Assembly (NCBI GenBank): GCA_022718015.1
Contig: JAIHZV010000066.1
Span: 1-6,555 of the forward strand
Source of the DNA: Phascolarctobacterium sp.
GTDB lineage: Bacteria; Bacillota; Negativicutes; Acidaminococcales; Acidaminococcaceae
Length of the DNA: 6,555 nucleotides
Reading direction: 5' to 3'
The notes under the pieces were generated by a model, which worked only from the letters and a program-made list of their open reading frames with translations, searched no databases and had not been told where the DNA came from. Shown piece after piece: positions 1 through 5,575 of this stretch (position 1 is its first letter; every line of letters starts with the position of its first letter). The position numbers were made by a program, and so were the translations under genes.

Positions 1-940
1 TTTCCTTACGCGGCAGCTGTGCCAGCTGCACCTCGATTTCCTCACCCACAGCCTTCGCCACGCGCTCGCTGTCCGTAATCAATATAGCGCAGGCCAGCGG
101 GTCATGCTCTGCCTGGCTCAGCAGGTCAGCCGCCAGATAAGTCGGATTAGCGCTGTCGTCAGCAACAATAAGAATTTCGCTCGGTCCGGCCAGCATATCA
201 ATATCTACATGGCCGATAACAGCCTTCTTCGCCAAGGTTACGAAGATGTTGCCGGGGCCGGTGATTTTTTCAACCTTCGGTACGGTCGCCGTGCCAAAGG
301 CCAGCGCAGCAATTGCCTGCGCACCGCCCATCTTATAAATCTCGGTAACGCCGATAAGCTTGGCGGTTACGAGCACGTTCGGATTAACCTTGCCGTCCTT
401 TCCTGGCGGTACAGCCATCACAATGCGCGGCACACCGGCCACCTTCGCCGGGCAGGCATTCATCATTACAGACGAGGGATAAGCAGCCGTGCCGCCGGGA
501 ACATAGATGCCGACGGAATCAACCGGCGTAACCTTTTGGCCTAAGAGCGAGCCATAGGGGCGGTTCGTCAGCCAGGTTTTAGGCATCTGCTCCTCATGGA
601 ACTTCATGACATTGGCAATAGCACGCTCCAGCGCAGCCTTCACCTCCGGCTTTACGATATCCTCGGCCTCCGCAAACTCTTCCTCTGTTACGCGGATATT
701 TTCCGGCGTCAGCTCCACGCGGTCAATCAGCTTCGTGTAATAAAAAAGGCTTTCGTCGCCATTCTTGCGCACATCAGCGACAATCTGGTCAACAACCTGT
801 GCTGCCGTCATGTGTCTGCCGAACATAGCATCCGTACCAGCCTGAATACGCGGAGATAATTCTACCTCATCAAAAGCCTTCTTTTTCATTAAAGCAGCAA
901 TCTCGGCTGCGTTCATCCTTCTTGCGTCTGTAACCTGCAT
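1..940 (-). CDS. hisD: Histidinol dehydrogenase, N-terminal ~313 residues (3' end outside window)
   Basis: HisD oxidises L-histidinol to L-histidine in two NAD+-dependent steps, the end of histidine synthesis, as a zinc-dependent cytosolic dimer. The frame runs without a stop from the ATG at 938-940 to the window edge, about 313 of the roughly 430 residues usual for the family. Visible family blocks are VGIYVPGGTAAYPSSV, GGAQAIAALAFGT (about residues 205-217), GPGN (228-231), MLAGPSEILIVAD and LLSQAEHDP. In the last block Q276 and H279 match the zinc ligands Gln259 and His262 of the E. coli enzyme. The catalytic Glu-His pair and the two remaining zinc ligands lie beyond the edge and cannot be checked. 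The ATG follows the hisG stop by one base and has a GAGGAGG site 9 bases upstream inside hisG, so the two are translationally coupled; later in-frame ATGs (codons 9 and 17) lack such a site. No frameshift is seen. Confidence 0.97.
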   Translation of the reverse strand, partial: MQVTDARRMNAAEIAALMKKKAFDEVELSPRIQAGTDAMFGRHMTAAQVVDQIVADVRKNGDESLFYYTKLIDRVELTPENIRVTEEEFAEAEDIVKPEVKAALERAIANVMKFHEEQMPKTWLTNRPYGSLLGQKVTPVDSVGIYVPGGTAAYPSSVMMNACPAKVAGVPRIVMAVPPGKDGKVNPNVLVTAKLIGVTEIYKMGGAQAIAALAFGTATVPKVEKITGPGNIFVTLAKKAVIGHVDIDMLAGPSEILIVADDSANPTYLAADLLSQAEHDPLACAILITDSERVAKAVGEEIEVQLAQLPRKE

Positions 941-941
941 T

Positions 942-1592
942 TTATTTTTCCTCCTCATTTAAAACAATACGTAAATCCTCAACCAGCTTATGCAAGCGTG
1001 CAAATTTCAGCTTAAAGCTGGCGCGGTTCGCAATCAGTCTGGCTGTGGCCGTAAAAATGGAATCAACCTCAGCCAGCTTATTTTCTTTCAGGGTTCGCCC
1101 TGTTTCTACTATATCTACAATCATCTCGCTCAAGCCCACGATAGGCCCCAGCTCAATAGAGCCGTTGAGCTTGACGATTTCTGTCTGAATCCCCAGCTTA
1201 TTAAAATACGCCTTTGCGCAGTTCGGATATTTCGTTGCTACGCGCAGATGCGCATAATCCGTCAGCTTTTCGCGGCGCTTGGCCTCCGGCACGGCCATCA
1301 TCAGGCGGCATTTGCCAAAGCCAAGGTCGAGCAGCTCCACAACATCCTTATCCTGCTCCAAGAGGACATCCTTGCCGATAATACCGATGTCTGCTGCGCC
1401 GTATTCCACGTAGGTCGGCACATCGACGGTTTTGGCAATGATGAAGCGCACCTTGGTTTCCTCGTTGCTGATGACCAGCTTGCGCGAATCCTCAGTAACA
1501 TTTTCAGCACTGCAGCCCACCTTTTCCAGCAGGCGGACAGATTTATCAAACAGCTTGCCCTTCGGCAAGGCTATGGTTATGTATTCGTTCAT
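942..1592 (-). CDS. hisG: ATP phosphoribosyltransferase catalytic subunit, short form
   Basis: HisG joins ATP and PRPP to give N1-(5-phosphoribosyl)-ATP, the committed and feedback-controlled step of histidine synthesis. The 216-residue protein is the short form: it has both catalytic lobes but lacks the C-terminal ACT-like regulatory domain (roughly 80 residues) of the long enzymes, so by family knowledge it needs HisZ for activity and histidine inhibition. Visible landmarks are ALPKGKL (8-14), GAADIGIIGKDVL (65-77) and the PRPP-binding signature around 147-168, with E147, D160 and the VETGRTL loop (162-168). The start has a GAGGGG site (1601-1606) 8 bases upstream. It lies 75 bases after hisZ and one base before hisD on the same strand, so the three are very likely one operon. 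Confidence 0.97.
   Translation of the reverse strand: MNEYITIALPKGKLFDKSVRLLEKVGCSAENVTEDSRKLVISNEETKVRFIIAKTVDVPTYVEYGAADIGIIGKDVLLEQDKDVVELLDLGFGKCRLMMAVPEAKRREKLTDYAHLRVATKYPNCAKAYFNKLGIQTEIVKLNGSIELGPIVGLSEMIVDIVETGRTLKENKLAEVDSIFTATARLIANRASFKLKFARLHKLVEDLRIVLNEEEK
950..956 (-). promoter_or_regulatory. Ribosome binding site of hisD, inside the end of hisG
   Basis: GAGGAGG on the minus strand lies in the last codons of hisG, 9 bases before the hisD ATG. It fixes the hisD start and shows that ribosomes finishing hisG are next to the next start site, as expected for coupled translation. Confidence 0.8.
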
Positions 1593-1667
1593 TTATAAAA
1601 CCCCTCAATTTTTTGTTTAGGTACTCCTAGGAGCATTTCTGAAGTATATGATGCCTTATCGTTAAGC
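1593..1667 (-). other. hisZ-hisG spacer with a 10-bp perfect palindrome
   Basis: This 75-base gap holds the hisG ribosome binding site and the palindrome CTCCTAGGAG (1624-1633). No terminator (stem plus T-run) is visible on the minus strand, so read-through from hisZ to hisG is expected. The palindrome contains the rare tetranucleotide CTAG; whether it binds a protein or is chance is unknown. Confidence 0.5.
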
Positions 1668-2837
1668 TTATTCTACATACACCAGTGAGCTGCAGCAATA
1701 ATCCTTCATCGCCTTCGCAGCCTCTGTCAGCTCCATTGCCTCCGTCGCCAGCTTTACACTGCGCCCTTCGCTGCGCAGCGCCGTAGCCTTGGCAATGGCC
1801 TCCGGCAGCTTGCCCTCGCTCCAGCCGACGAACGCATCCCAGCCGCGTTCATTATTCACCGCACCGGTACGCTCCAGCGCCAGCAAAATTCTGTCCACGC
1901 CCAGCGCAAAGCCTGTTGCCGGACAATCCATGCCGAAGCTCTGCATCATCTTGTCATAACGGCCGCCACCGGCTACAGGATAACCAAGCTCCGGCAGATA
2001 GATTTCAAACAGCATCCCTGTGTAATAATCAAGTGAACGGTACAGGCCAAGGTCAAAGCTCAAATATTCCGCAGCGCCATAAGCTTCTACTAAAGCGTAA
2101 ATCCTGCGCAGATTGTCGAGCGCGCTCAGGCATTTTTCCTGCGTCACGATCTGACCGATGCGCTCTAAAAGCTCCGGCCCGCCCTGCAGGAAAAGAAAAT
2201 CAGCGAAAAGCTGCTTGATTTCCGGACGAATATTTTCGATGCTGTCTGCCAGCTCCTGCATCGCAACTGCATCGTGGCGTCGCAGGCAGGATTTCAGCTC
2301 ACGCAGCTGCGCTGCATCGAAGCCGGCCTCTTCGGCCAGACCGTTGATAAAATCAACATGCCCAAGGCTGATAGCAAAACGCTCCACGCCTGCGGCCTTC
2401 ATAGCCGCTGCTGCCAGCACGATGACCTCGGCATCAGCAGCTGCACCGCTGGCGCCCAGCATCTCCACGCCGGCCTGTTCAAATTCACATTGACGTCCGG
2501 CCTGAATCTCCTCGTAGCGATAAAGATTCGCCAGATAGCAGAGCCGTTTAATTTTTTCGCCGCCCTGCAAGCGTGTTGCCGTCAGGCGCGCAATTGGCGC
2601 TGTCATATCATTGCGCAGCACCAGAAGATTGTTGCTGCGGTCGAAAAAGCGAAAATCGCCCTTCGTGCCGCTTGCACCAAAGGTATCTACATATTCAAAA
2701 TCCGGCGTCTTTACCTCATCGTAGCCCCACTTATCAAACACGCGGATAATTGCGTCTTCGACGGAGCGGCGTGTTTTCATCTGTCCCGGCAGAATATCCT
2801 TCGTTCCGTAAGGAACCTGATACACCTTATTTGTCAT
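1668..2837 (-). CDS. hisZ: ATP phosphoribosyltransferase regulatory subunit (HisRS-like)
   Basis: HisZ is a histidyl-tRNA-synthetase paralogue that does not charge tRNA; it binds short HisG in a hetero-octamer and senses histidine. The 389-residue protein has the class II synthetase core: PYGTKDILPG (9-18), the ATP-site-like motif 2 region LYRYEEIQAGRQCEFEQAGVE (about 105-125), the histidine-pocket blocks SLDYYTGMLFE (268-278) and AGGGRYD (289-295), and motif 3 ATGFALGVDRILLAL (307-321). The region after motif 3 is only about 68 residues, clearly shorter than the full anticodon-binding domain of HisRS. The Arg before SLDYY, the position of a catalytic Arg in HisRS, is retained (R267), so assignment to HisZ rests on the short C-terminus and on the neighbouring short hisG. 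The start has an AGAGGGG site (2844-2850) 6 bases upstream. It sits 40 bases after the yerC-like gene with no terminator between. Confidence 0.93.
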   Translation of the reverse strand: MTNKVYQVPYGTKDILPGQMKTRRSVEDAIIRVFDKWGYDEVKTPDFEYVDTFGASGTKGDFRFFDRSNNLLVLRNDMTAPIARLTATRLQGGEKIKRLCYLANLYRYEEIQAGRQCEFEQAGVEMLGASGAAADAEVIVLAAAAMKAAGVERFAISLGHVDFINGLAEEAGFDAAQLRELKSCLRRHDAVAMQELADSIENIRPEIKQLFADFLFLQGGPELLERIGQIVTQEKCLSALDNLRRIYALVEAYGAAEYLSFDLGLYRSLDYYTGMLFEIYLPELGYPVAGGGRYDKMMQSFGMDCPATGFALGVDRILLALERTGAVNNERGWDAFVGWSEGKLPEAIAKATALRSEGRSVKLATEAMELTEAAKAMKDYCCSSLVYVE

Positions 2838-2877
2838 TTCTTTCCCCTCTAACTTTCATATTATTACAAGCAGAAGA

Positions 2878-3180
2878 CTAGTCCTCTGTTTTTTTATCCT
2901 TTAATAGCGGCATCACCGATTTATAGCCATCGGCACCATAGACTAGGCAGCGCTTAACGCGCGAGATTGTCGCCGTACTGGCACCTGTTTTTTCTACTAT
3001 GTTCTCATAGATGCAGCCCTCGTCTAGCAGCCGTGCTACCTCTAAGCGCTGCGCCATAGCCTTCAGCTCGCTAATCGTGCAGATATCCTCAAAAAATTTA
3101 TAGCACTGCTCCTTGTCCTTAAGTTGCAGAATCACCTTAAATAATTGGTCAGTAAGTTTGTCATGAATATTAGCAGCCAT
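2878..3180 (-). CDS. yerC: YerC/YecD-family TrpR-like DNA-binding regulator
   Basis: This 100-residue protein belongs to the TrpR superfamily in its YerC/YecD branch, found mainly in Firmicutes. It is almost entirely helical. The TrpR-like core TISELKAMAQRLEVARLLDEG spans about residues 35-55, followed by a helix-turn-helix at about 58-79 (YENIVEKTGAS-TATISRVKRCL), whose second half is the likely recognition helix. Length is typical for the family and no ligand domain is added. The ATG has AGGAGG (3188-3193) 7 bases upstream. It is the first gene of the minus-strand unit and is followed after 40 bases by hisZ, so it probably regulates the histidine genes and itself. YerC-type proteins have been proposed as histidine regulators in Firmicutes by comparative genomics, to my recollection. 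The effector and operator cannot be read from the sequence; repeats at its promoter are candidates. The stop lies in a GACTAGTC palindrome. Confidence 0.88.
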   Translation of the reverse strand: MAANIHDKLTDQLFKVILQLKDKEQCYKFFEDICTISELKAMAQRLEVARLLDEGCIYENIVEKTGASTATISRVKRCLVYGADGYKSVMPLLKDKKTED

Positions 3181-3195
3181 CGTGTTTCCTCCTCG

Positions 3196-3237
3196 ATACT
3201 TTAGTACGCTAACTTATGAAAATACTTTAATACTTTA
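3196..3237 (-). repeat. Three TAAAGTAT repeats and a TTAG-N4-CTAA dyad: candidate operator
   Basis: The 8-mer TAAAGTAT occurs on the minus strand at 3203-3196, 3229-3222 and 3237-3230. The last two are directly abutted and the first begins 26 bases further downstream. One covers the predicted -10, one lies in the spacer and one lies between the start point and the ribosome binding site. A dyad TTAG-TACG-CTAA (3201-3212) overlaps the most downstream copy. This placement would suit a repressor, most simply the product of the adjacent yerC-like gene. That link is inference. Confidence 0.45.
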
Positions 3238-3252
3238 TTGTGCGAAAGTCAA
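3224..3252 (-). promoter_or_regulatory. Predicted promoter of the yerC-hisZGD operon
   Basis: On the minus strand a -35 box TTGACT (3252-3247) is followed, after exactly 17 bases, by a -10 box TAAAGT (3229-3224). The -35 matches the consensus at five of six positions and the -10 at four. Transcription would begin near 3217, giving a leader of about 37 bases before the yerC ATG. That is too short for a T-box or attenuator. The -10 lies within one of three TAAAGTAT repeats. Confidence 0.55.
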
Positions 3253-3254
3253 GT

Positions 3255-3307
3255 AAAATTTACAAAAAAATTCTTTTTTCCTGCGAAACCCGCTTTTTGT
3301 AAATTTT
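3255..3307. repeat. 14-bp perfect AT-rich inverted repeat in the divergent intergenic region
   Basis: AAAATTTACAAAAA (3255-3268) is exactly complementary to TTTTTGTAAATTTT (3294-3307), separated by 25 bases. It sits between the leftward his promoter and the rightward met promoters, directly upstream of both. The stem has only one G-C pair per arm, so it is a poor terminator. A protein-binding or promoter-upstream (UP-like) role is possible but unproven. Confidence 0.5.
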
Positions 3308-3309
3308 TC

Positions 3310-3338
3310 TTTACAATTACCTAGTGATTTGGTATAAT
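3310..3338 (+). promoter_or_regulatory. Distal rightward promoter upstream of the SAM riboswitch
   Basis: TTTACA (3310-3315), 17 bases, then a perfect TATAAT (3333-3338). The start point would be near 3345, about 120 bases before the riboswitch aptamer. Transcripts from here would still pass through the riboswitch, so this may be a second promoter for metNIQ. No open reading frame with a good ribosome site is seen between it and the aptamer. Confidence 0.6.
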
Positions 3339-3367
3339 TCTAAACGGTAAACTTTTTTCTAGCAGCC

Positions 3368-3383
3368 TTTACAGGTCTGTAAA
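3368..3383. repeat. 16-bp palindrome TTTACAG-GT-CTGTAAA upstream of the proximal met promoter
   Basis: TTTACAG (3368-3374) and CTGTAAA (3377-3383) form a perfect dyad with a 2-base centre, 28 bases upstream of the TTGACA box at 3411. TTTACA or its complement occurs at three other places in this intergenic region (3259, 3298, 3310). No T-run follows, so it is not a terminator. It could be an operator; the cognate protein is unknown. Confidence 0.4.
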
Positions 3384-3410
3384 AAAATCTCTGCTTTCGC
3401 AAGAAATTTG

Positions 3411-3439
3411 TTGACAAGCGTAAGAAATAGATGTATGAT
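3411..3439 (+). promoter_or_regulatory. Proximal promoter of the SAM riboswitch and metNIQ
   Basis: A perfect -35 box TTGACA (3411-3416), a 17-base spacer and a -10 box TATGAT (3434-3439) match sigma-70/sigma-A promoters very well. The start point would be near 3446, about 18 bases before the first strand of riboswitch helix P1, the usual layout for an S-box leader. Confidence 0.85.
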
Positions 3440-3462
3440 TATTTCACTAAACTTCACAGAGA

Positions 3463-3561
3463 TTTCATCAAGAGTAGCTGAGGGACTGGCCCGATGACGC
3501 TACGGCAACCACACAAATGTGAACGGTGCCAAATCCAACGGAAGCATTCCGGCAGATGAAG
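3463..3561 (+). promoter_or_regulatory. SAM-I (S-box) riboswitch aptamer
   Basis: The RNA binds S-adenosylmethionine and turns off downstream methionine genes when SAM is abundant. Helix P1 is TTCATC (3464-3469) with GATGAA (3555-3560). P2 is GTAGC (3474-3478) with GCTAC (3499-3503) and carries the conserved kink-turn and loop sequence GAGGGACTGGCCCGATGA. The conserved CGGCAACC leads into P3, whose distal part is CACA-AAT-GTG, and GGTGCCAA closes it. P4 is CGGAA (3539-3543) with TTCCG (3547-3551) around a GCA loop. All the core S-box sequence blocks are present and in order. It precedes metNIQ, a standard target of this riboswitch class. Confidence 0.97.
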
Positions 3562-3586
3562 ATATACTAACGCAACGTATCCTTCA
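3557..3586 (+). promoter_or_regulatory. Antiterminator helix of the SAM riboswitch
   Basis: TGAAGATAT (3557-3565), which includes the 3' strand of P1, can pair with GTATC-C-TTCA (3577-3586): four pairs, one bulged C at 3582, then four pairs and a G-U. This uses both the P1 strand and the first strand of the terminator. Without SAM it can form and allow transcription; with SAM, P1 locks the strand and the terminator folds. The pairing is read from the sequence; the switching is inferred from the class. Confidence 0.7.
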
Positions 3587-3612
3587 CCGTGTCGGTGAAG
3601 GATTTTCTTTTT
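3579..3612 (+). terminator. Intrinsic terminator of the SAM riboswitch
   Basis: ATCCTTCACC (3579-3588) and GGTGAAGGAT (3594-3603) form a perfect 10-bp stem with a 5-base loop, followed by a T-rich tract (TTTTCTTTTT, 3603-3612). It lies 17 bases after the aptamer and 63 bases before metN. Confidence 0.95.
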
Positions 3613-3675
3613 CCTGAAATTAATATCACAAAATGCTTTCAACCGAGAAAGCAGAGAAAAGAAAGGACTATAACA

Positions 3676-4713
3676 ATGATAGAGTTAGTAAACGTAGAAA
3701 AAACCTACTACAGCAAAGCCGGCGATATCCACGCTCTGCACAAAACCAGCCTGAGCATCAAAGCCGGTGAGATTTTTGGTATCATCGGCCTGTCCGGCGC
3801 CGGCAAATCCACGCTGGTGCGCTGCATCAACATGCTGGAAAAACCGACCGCAGGTCAGGTTTTCGTAGACGGTCAGGAGCTGACCGCGATGAGCGAAAAG
3901 CAGCTGCGTAAGGCACGCCAAAGCATCGGCATGATTTTCCAGCACTTCAACCTGCTGGCCAGCCGCACTGTTTATGACAACATTGCCTTCCCGCTGGAAA
4001 TCCAAGGCCTGAGCAAAAGCGAAATCGACAAGCGCGTGCGCCCGCTCTTAGAGCTTGTACAGCTGGAAACCCGCGCCAACTATTATCCGAGCCAGCTGTC
4101 CGGCGGTCAGAAGCAGCGTGTCGGCATTGCCCGCGCACTGGCAAGCAATCCGAAGGTGCTGCTCTGCGACGAAGCAACCTCTGCACTCGACCCGCAGACC
4201 ACCAAATCTATTCTGGAGCTGCTGAAGGATATCAATCAAAAAATGAACCTCACCATCGTGCTCATCACGCACCAGATGGAGGTTGTCAAAACCATTTGCG
4301 ACCGCGTTGCCGTTATCGAAAGCGGCGATATCATTGAAGAAGGCCCGATGGTTGATGTCTTCACCAATCCGCAGCATCCGACCACAAAGGAATTCACGAA
4401 GAGCGTTATCAACGCCGAGCTGCCTGACATAGTTAAGAAAATGCAGCTTAGCGACACCTATACCGACGGCAGCAAGCTGCTGGTGCGCATCTCCTTCATC
4501 GGTGACAGCGCCAGCGAGCCTATTATCTCCGGCATGGTCAAGCACTTCGATGTAGACGTAAGCATTATCTCCGGCAACACTGACCAGCTCAAGGATCTGC
4601 TCTTTGGTACCCTGCTTATTGAAGTCTCCGGCACCAAGGACGGCATCAAGAATGCTTTGGAATATCTGCATAAACAACATCTGAAAACGGAGGTAATCGG
4701 CTATGAGTCCTGA
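3676..4713 (+). CDS. metN: Methionine ABC importer ATP-binding protein
   Basis: MetN is the cytoplasmic ATPase that powers D- and L-methionine uptake with permease MetI and binding lipoprotein MetQ. The 345-residue protein has Walker A GLSGAGKST (38-46), Q-loop Q89, signature LSGGQ (141-145), Walker B VLLCDEATSALD (161-172, E166 catalytic) and the switch histidine H199. After the nucleotide-binding domain there is a C-terminal NIL domain (about 265-345), which in this family binds intracellular methionine and inhibits transport. Length matches the family. The frame stays open upstream to an ATG at 3589, but that lies inside the terminator loop. The ATG at 3676 has an AAAGGA site (3662-3667) 8 bases upstream and begins right at the conserved MIELVNVEKTY. 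It is the first gene after the riboswitch, and its last codons overlap metI by 11 bases. Confidence 0.97.
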   Translation: MIELVNVEKTYYSKAGDIHALHKTSLSIKAGEIFGIIGLSGAGKSTLVRCINMLEKPTAGQVFVDGQELTAMSEKQLRKARQSIGMIFQHFNLLASRTVYDNIAFPLEIQGLSKSEIDKRVRPLLELVQLETRANYYPSQLSGGQKQRVGIARALASNPKVLLCDEATSALDPQTTKSILELLKDINQKMNLTIVLITHQMEVVKTICDRVAVIESGDIIEEGPMVDVFTNPQHPTTKEFTKSVINAELPDIVKKMQLSDTYTDGSKLLVRISFIGDSASEPIISGMVKHFDVDVSIISGNTDQLKDLLFGTLLIEVSGTKDGIKNALEYLHKQHLKTEVIGYES

Positions 4714-5362
4714 TATGATTAATCTTTTAATAAAATCCTTTTGGGAAACCTGCTACATGGTTTTCGCATCCACACTGCTTTCTACATTGATTGGCATTCC
4801 TCTCGGCGTTATCCTCACGGTAACCCGTAAGGACCACATTCTGCCGAACCAGCCGCTCAACGCTGTCCTCGGCGCCATCGTCAACGCTACCCGTTCTACT
4901 CCGTTCATCATCTTAATGGTAGCAATTATTCCGCTGACGCGTATGATCGTCGGCTCTTCCATCGGTACCACTGCAGCCATCGTGCCGCTGACCATTTCTG
5001 CAGCACCGTTCATTGCGCGTATCATTGAATCTTCTCTGCTGGAAATCAACCCCGGCATTATTGAAGCAGCGCAGGCTATGGGTGCCAGCCCGATGCAGAT
5101 TATCCGCAAGGTGCTGCTTCCTGAAGCAATGCACTCCATCGTTCTCGGCGTAACGCTCGCCATCATCAGCTTAATCGGCTACTCCGCAATGGCCGGCACC
5201 TTAGGCGGCGGCGGCTTAGGCGACCTTGCTATCCGCTATGGCTATCAGCGCTTCCAGATGGACGTTATGATTGCCACGGTTGTCGTTCTGATTGTCATGG
5301 TACAGGCTATGCAATCGCTTGGTGATTACGCATCCAAAAAGCTTAATAAAAACAAACTGTAA
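4703..5362 (+). CDS. metI: Methionine ABC importer permease
   Basis: MetI forms the membrane channel of the methionine importer as a dimer. The 219-residue protein is hydrophobic, with about five membrane segments (roughly residues 17-41, 53-82, 88-106, 145-165 and 186-204). Between the third and fourth is the coupling EAA motif EAAQAMGASPMQIIRKVLLPEA (121-142), which docks on MetN, and the family block YSAMAGTLGGGGLGDLAIRYGYQR (160-183) follows. Length and order are typical of MetI. The start at 4703 overlaps the metN stop by 11 bases and has GGAGGT (4689-4694) 8 bases upstream; the next ATG (4715) would be 20 bases away and is less likely. Overlap implies coupled translation with metN. A 241-base gap separates it from metQ. 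Confidence 0.97.
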   Translation: MSPDMINLLIKSFWETCYMVFASTLLSTLIGIPLGVILTVTRKDHILPNQPLNAVLGAIVNATRSTPFIILMVAIIPLTRMIVGSSIGTTAAIVPLTISAAPFIARIIESSLLEINPGIIEAAQAMGASPMQIIRKVLLPEAMHSIVLGVTLAIISLIGYSAMAGTLGGGGLGDLAIRYGYQRFQMDVMIATVVVLIVMVQAMQSLGDYASKKLNKNKL

Positions 5363-5388
5363 TCAGCAGGCCAAATGAGGGTTTACAA

Positions 5389-5537
5389 TGGTCAATACCC
5401 TCTCTGCCTGCGAAGCAGGCATCTCTCCCTTATAGGGAGAGCTTATTCGATGTACTCTTTGTACGATAGTACAACGAATAAGTTTCCCCTGTAAGGGGAA
5501 ATGTCAGCTACGCTGACAAAAGGGTATTTAGTGACCA
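5389..5537. repeat. Five-hairpin quasi-palindromic element between metI and metQ
   Basis: A closing stem is formed by TGGTCAATACCCT (5389-5401) and its complement at 5521-5537, interrupted by a 4-base bulge; the inner 8 pairs AATACCCT/AGGGTATT are perfect. Inside lie five hairpins with 0 or 1 base between them: 5405-5421 (7 bp, loop GAA), 5423-5441 (8 bp, loop TAT), 5442-5482 (CTTATTCG/CGAATAAG enclosing further GTAC-rich pairing), 5483-5501 (8 bp, loop GTA) and 5502-5518 (7 bp, loop TAC). The left arm (5394-5449) and the reverse complement of the right arm (5475-5528) align along their whole length. No protein frame of note lies here and no T-tract follows any stem. It is best called a MITE-like or palindromic intergenic repeat, but could be a structured RNA; copy number in the genome is unknown from this window. 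Confidence 0.85.
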
Positions 5538-5558
5538 ACGTAATAAATTAAAAAGCCG

Positions 5559-5575
5559 CTGCTGGAAAACAGCAG
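5559..5575 (+). other. Hairpin in the metQ 5' untranslated region
   Basis: CTGCTG (5559-5564) and CAGCAG (5570-5575) pair perfectly around a GAAAA loop, 14 bases before the metQ ribosome binding site. No T-run follows, so it is not an intrinsic terminator. It could protect a processed metQ transcript or modulate translation; neither is shown. Confidence 0.5.

Noticed and set aside
104..859. Plus-strand open frames opposite hisD
   Set aside because: hisD motifs run continuously through this stretch on the minus strand, so these are shadow frames.
990..1598. Plus-strand open frame of 202 codons opposite hisG
   Set aside because: It lies entirely antisense to a clear HisG and shows no family motifs.
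2158..2852. Plus-strand open frames opposite hisZ
   Set aside because: They are antisense to a complete HisZ and their translations are low-complexity and unlike any family I know.
3181..3223. T-box or histidine attenuator upstream of the his operon
   Set aside because: The predicted leader is only about 37 bases, with no T-box core sequence or terminator/antiterminator pair and no run of His codons.
3255..3307. Intrinsic terminator in the divergent region
   Set aside because: The stem is nearly all A-T with a 25-base loop and no converging transcript end, so it would be too weak.
3589..3675. A 29-codon N-terminal extension of metN from an ATG at 3589
   Set aside because: That ATG lies in the riboswitch terminator hairpin and has no ribosome site. 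MetN homology begins at the ATG at 3676, which has one.
5389..5537. CRISPR array
   Set aside because: The repeated units are different hairpins, not identical direct repeats with spacers, and no cas genes are present.
5389..5537. Rho-independent terminator between metI and metQ
   Set aside because: None of the five stems is followed by a T-run on either strand, and metQ belongs functionally with metNI.
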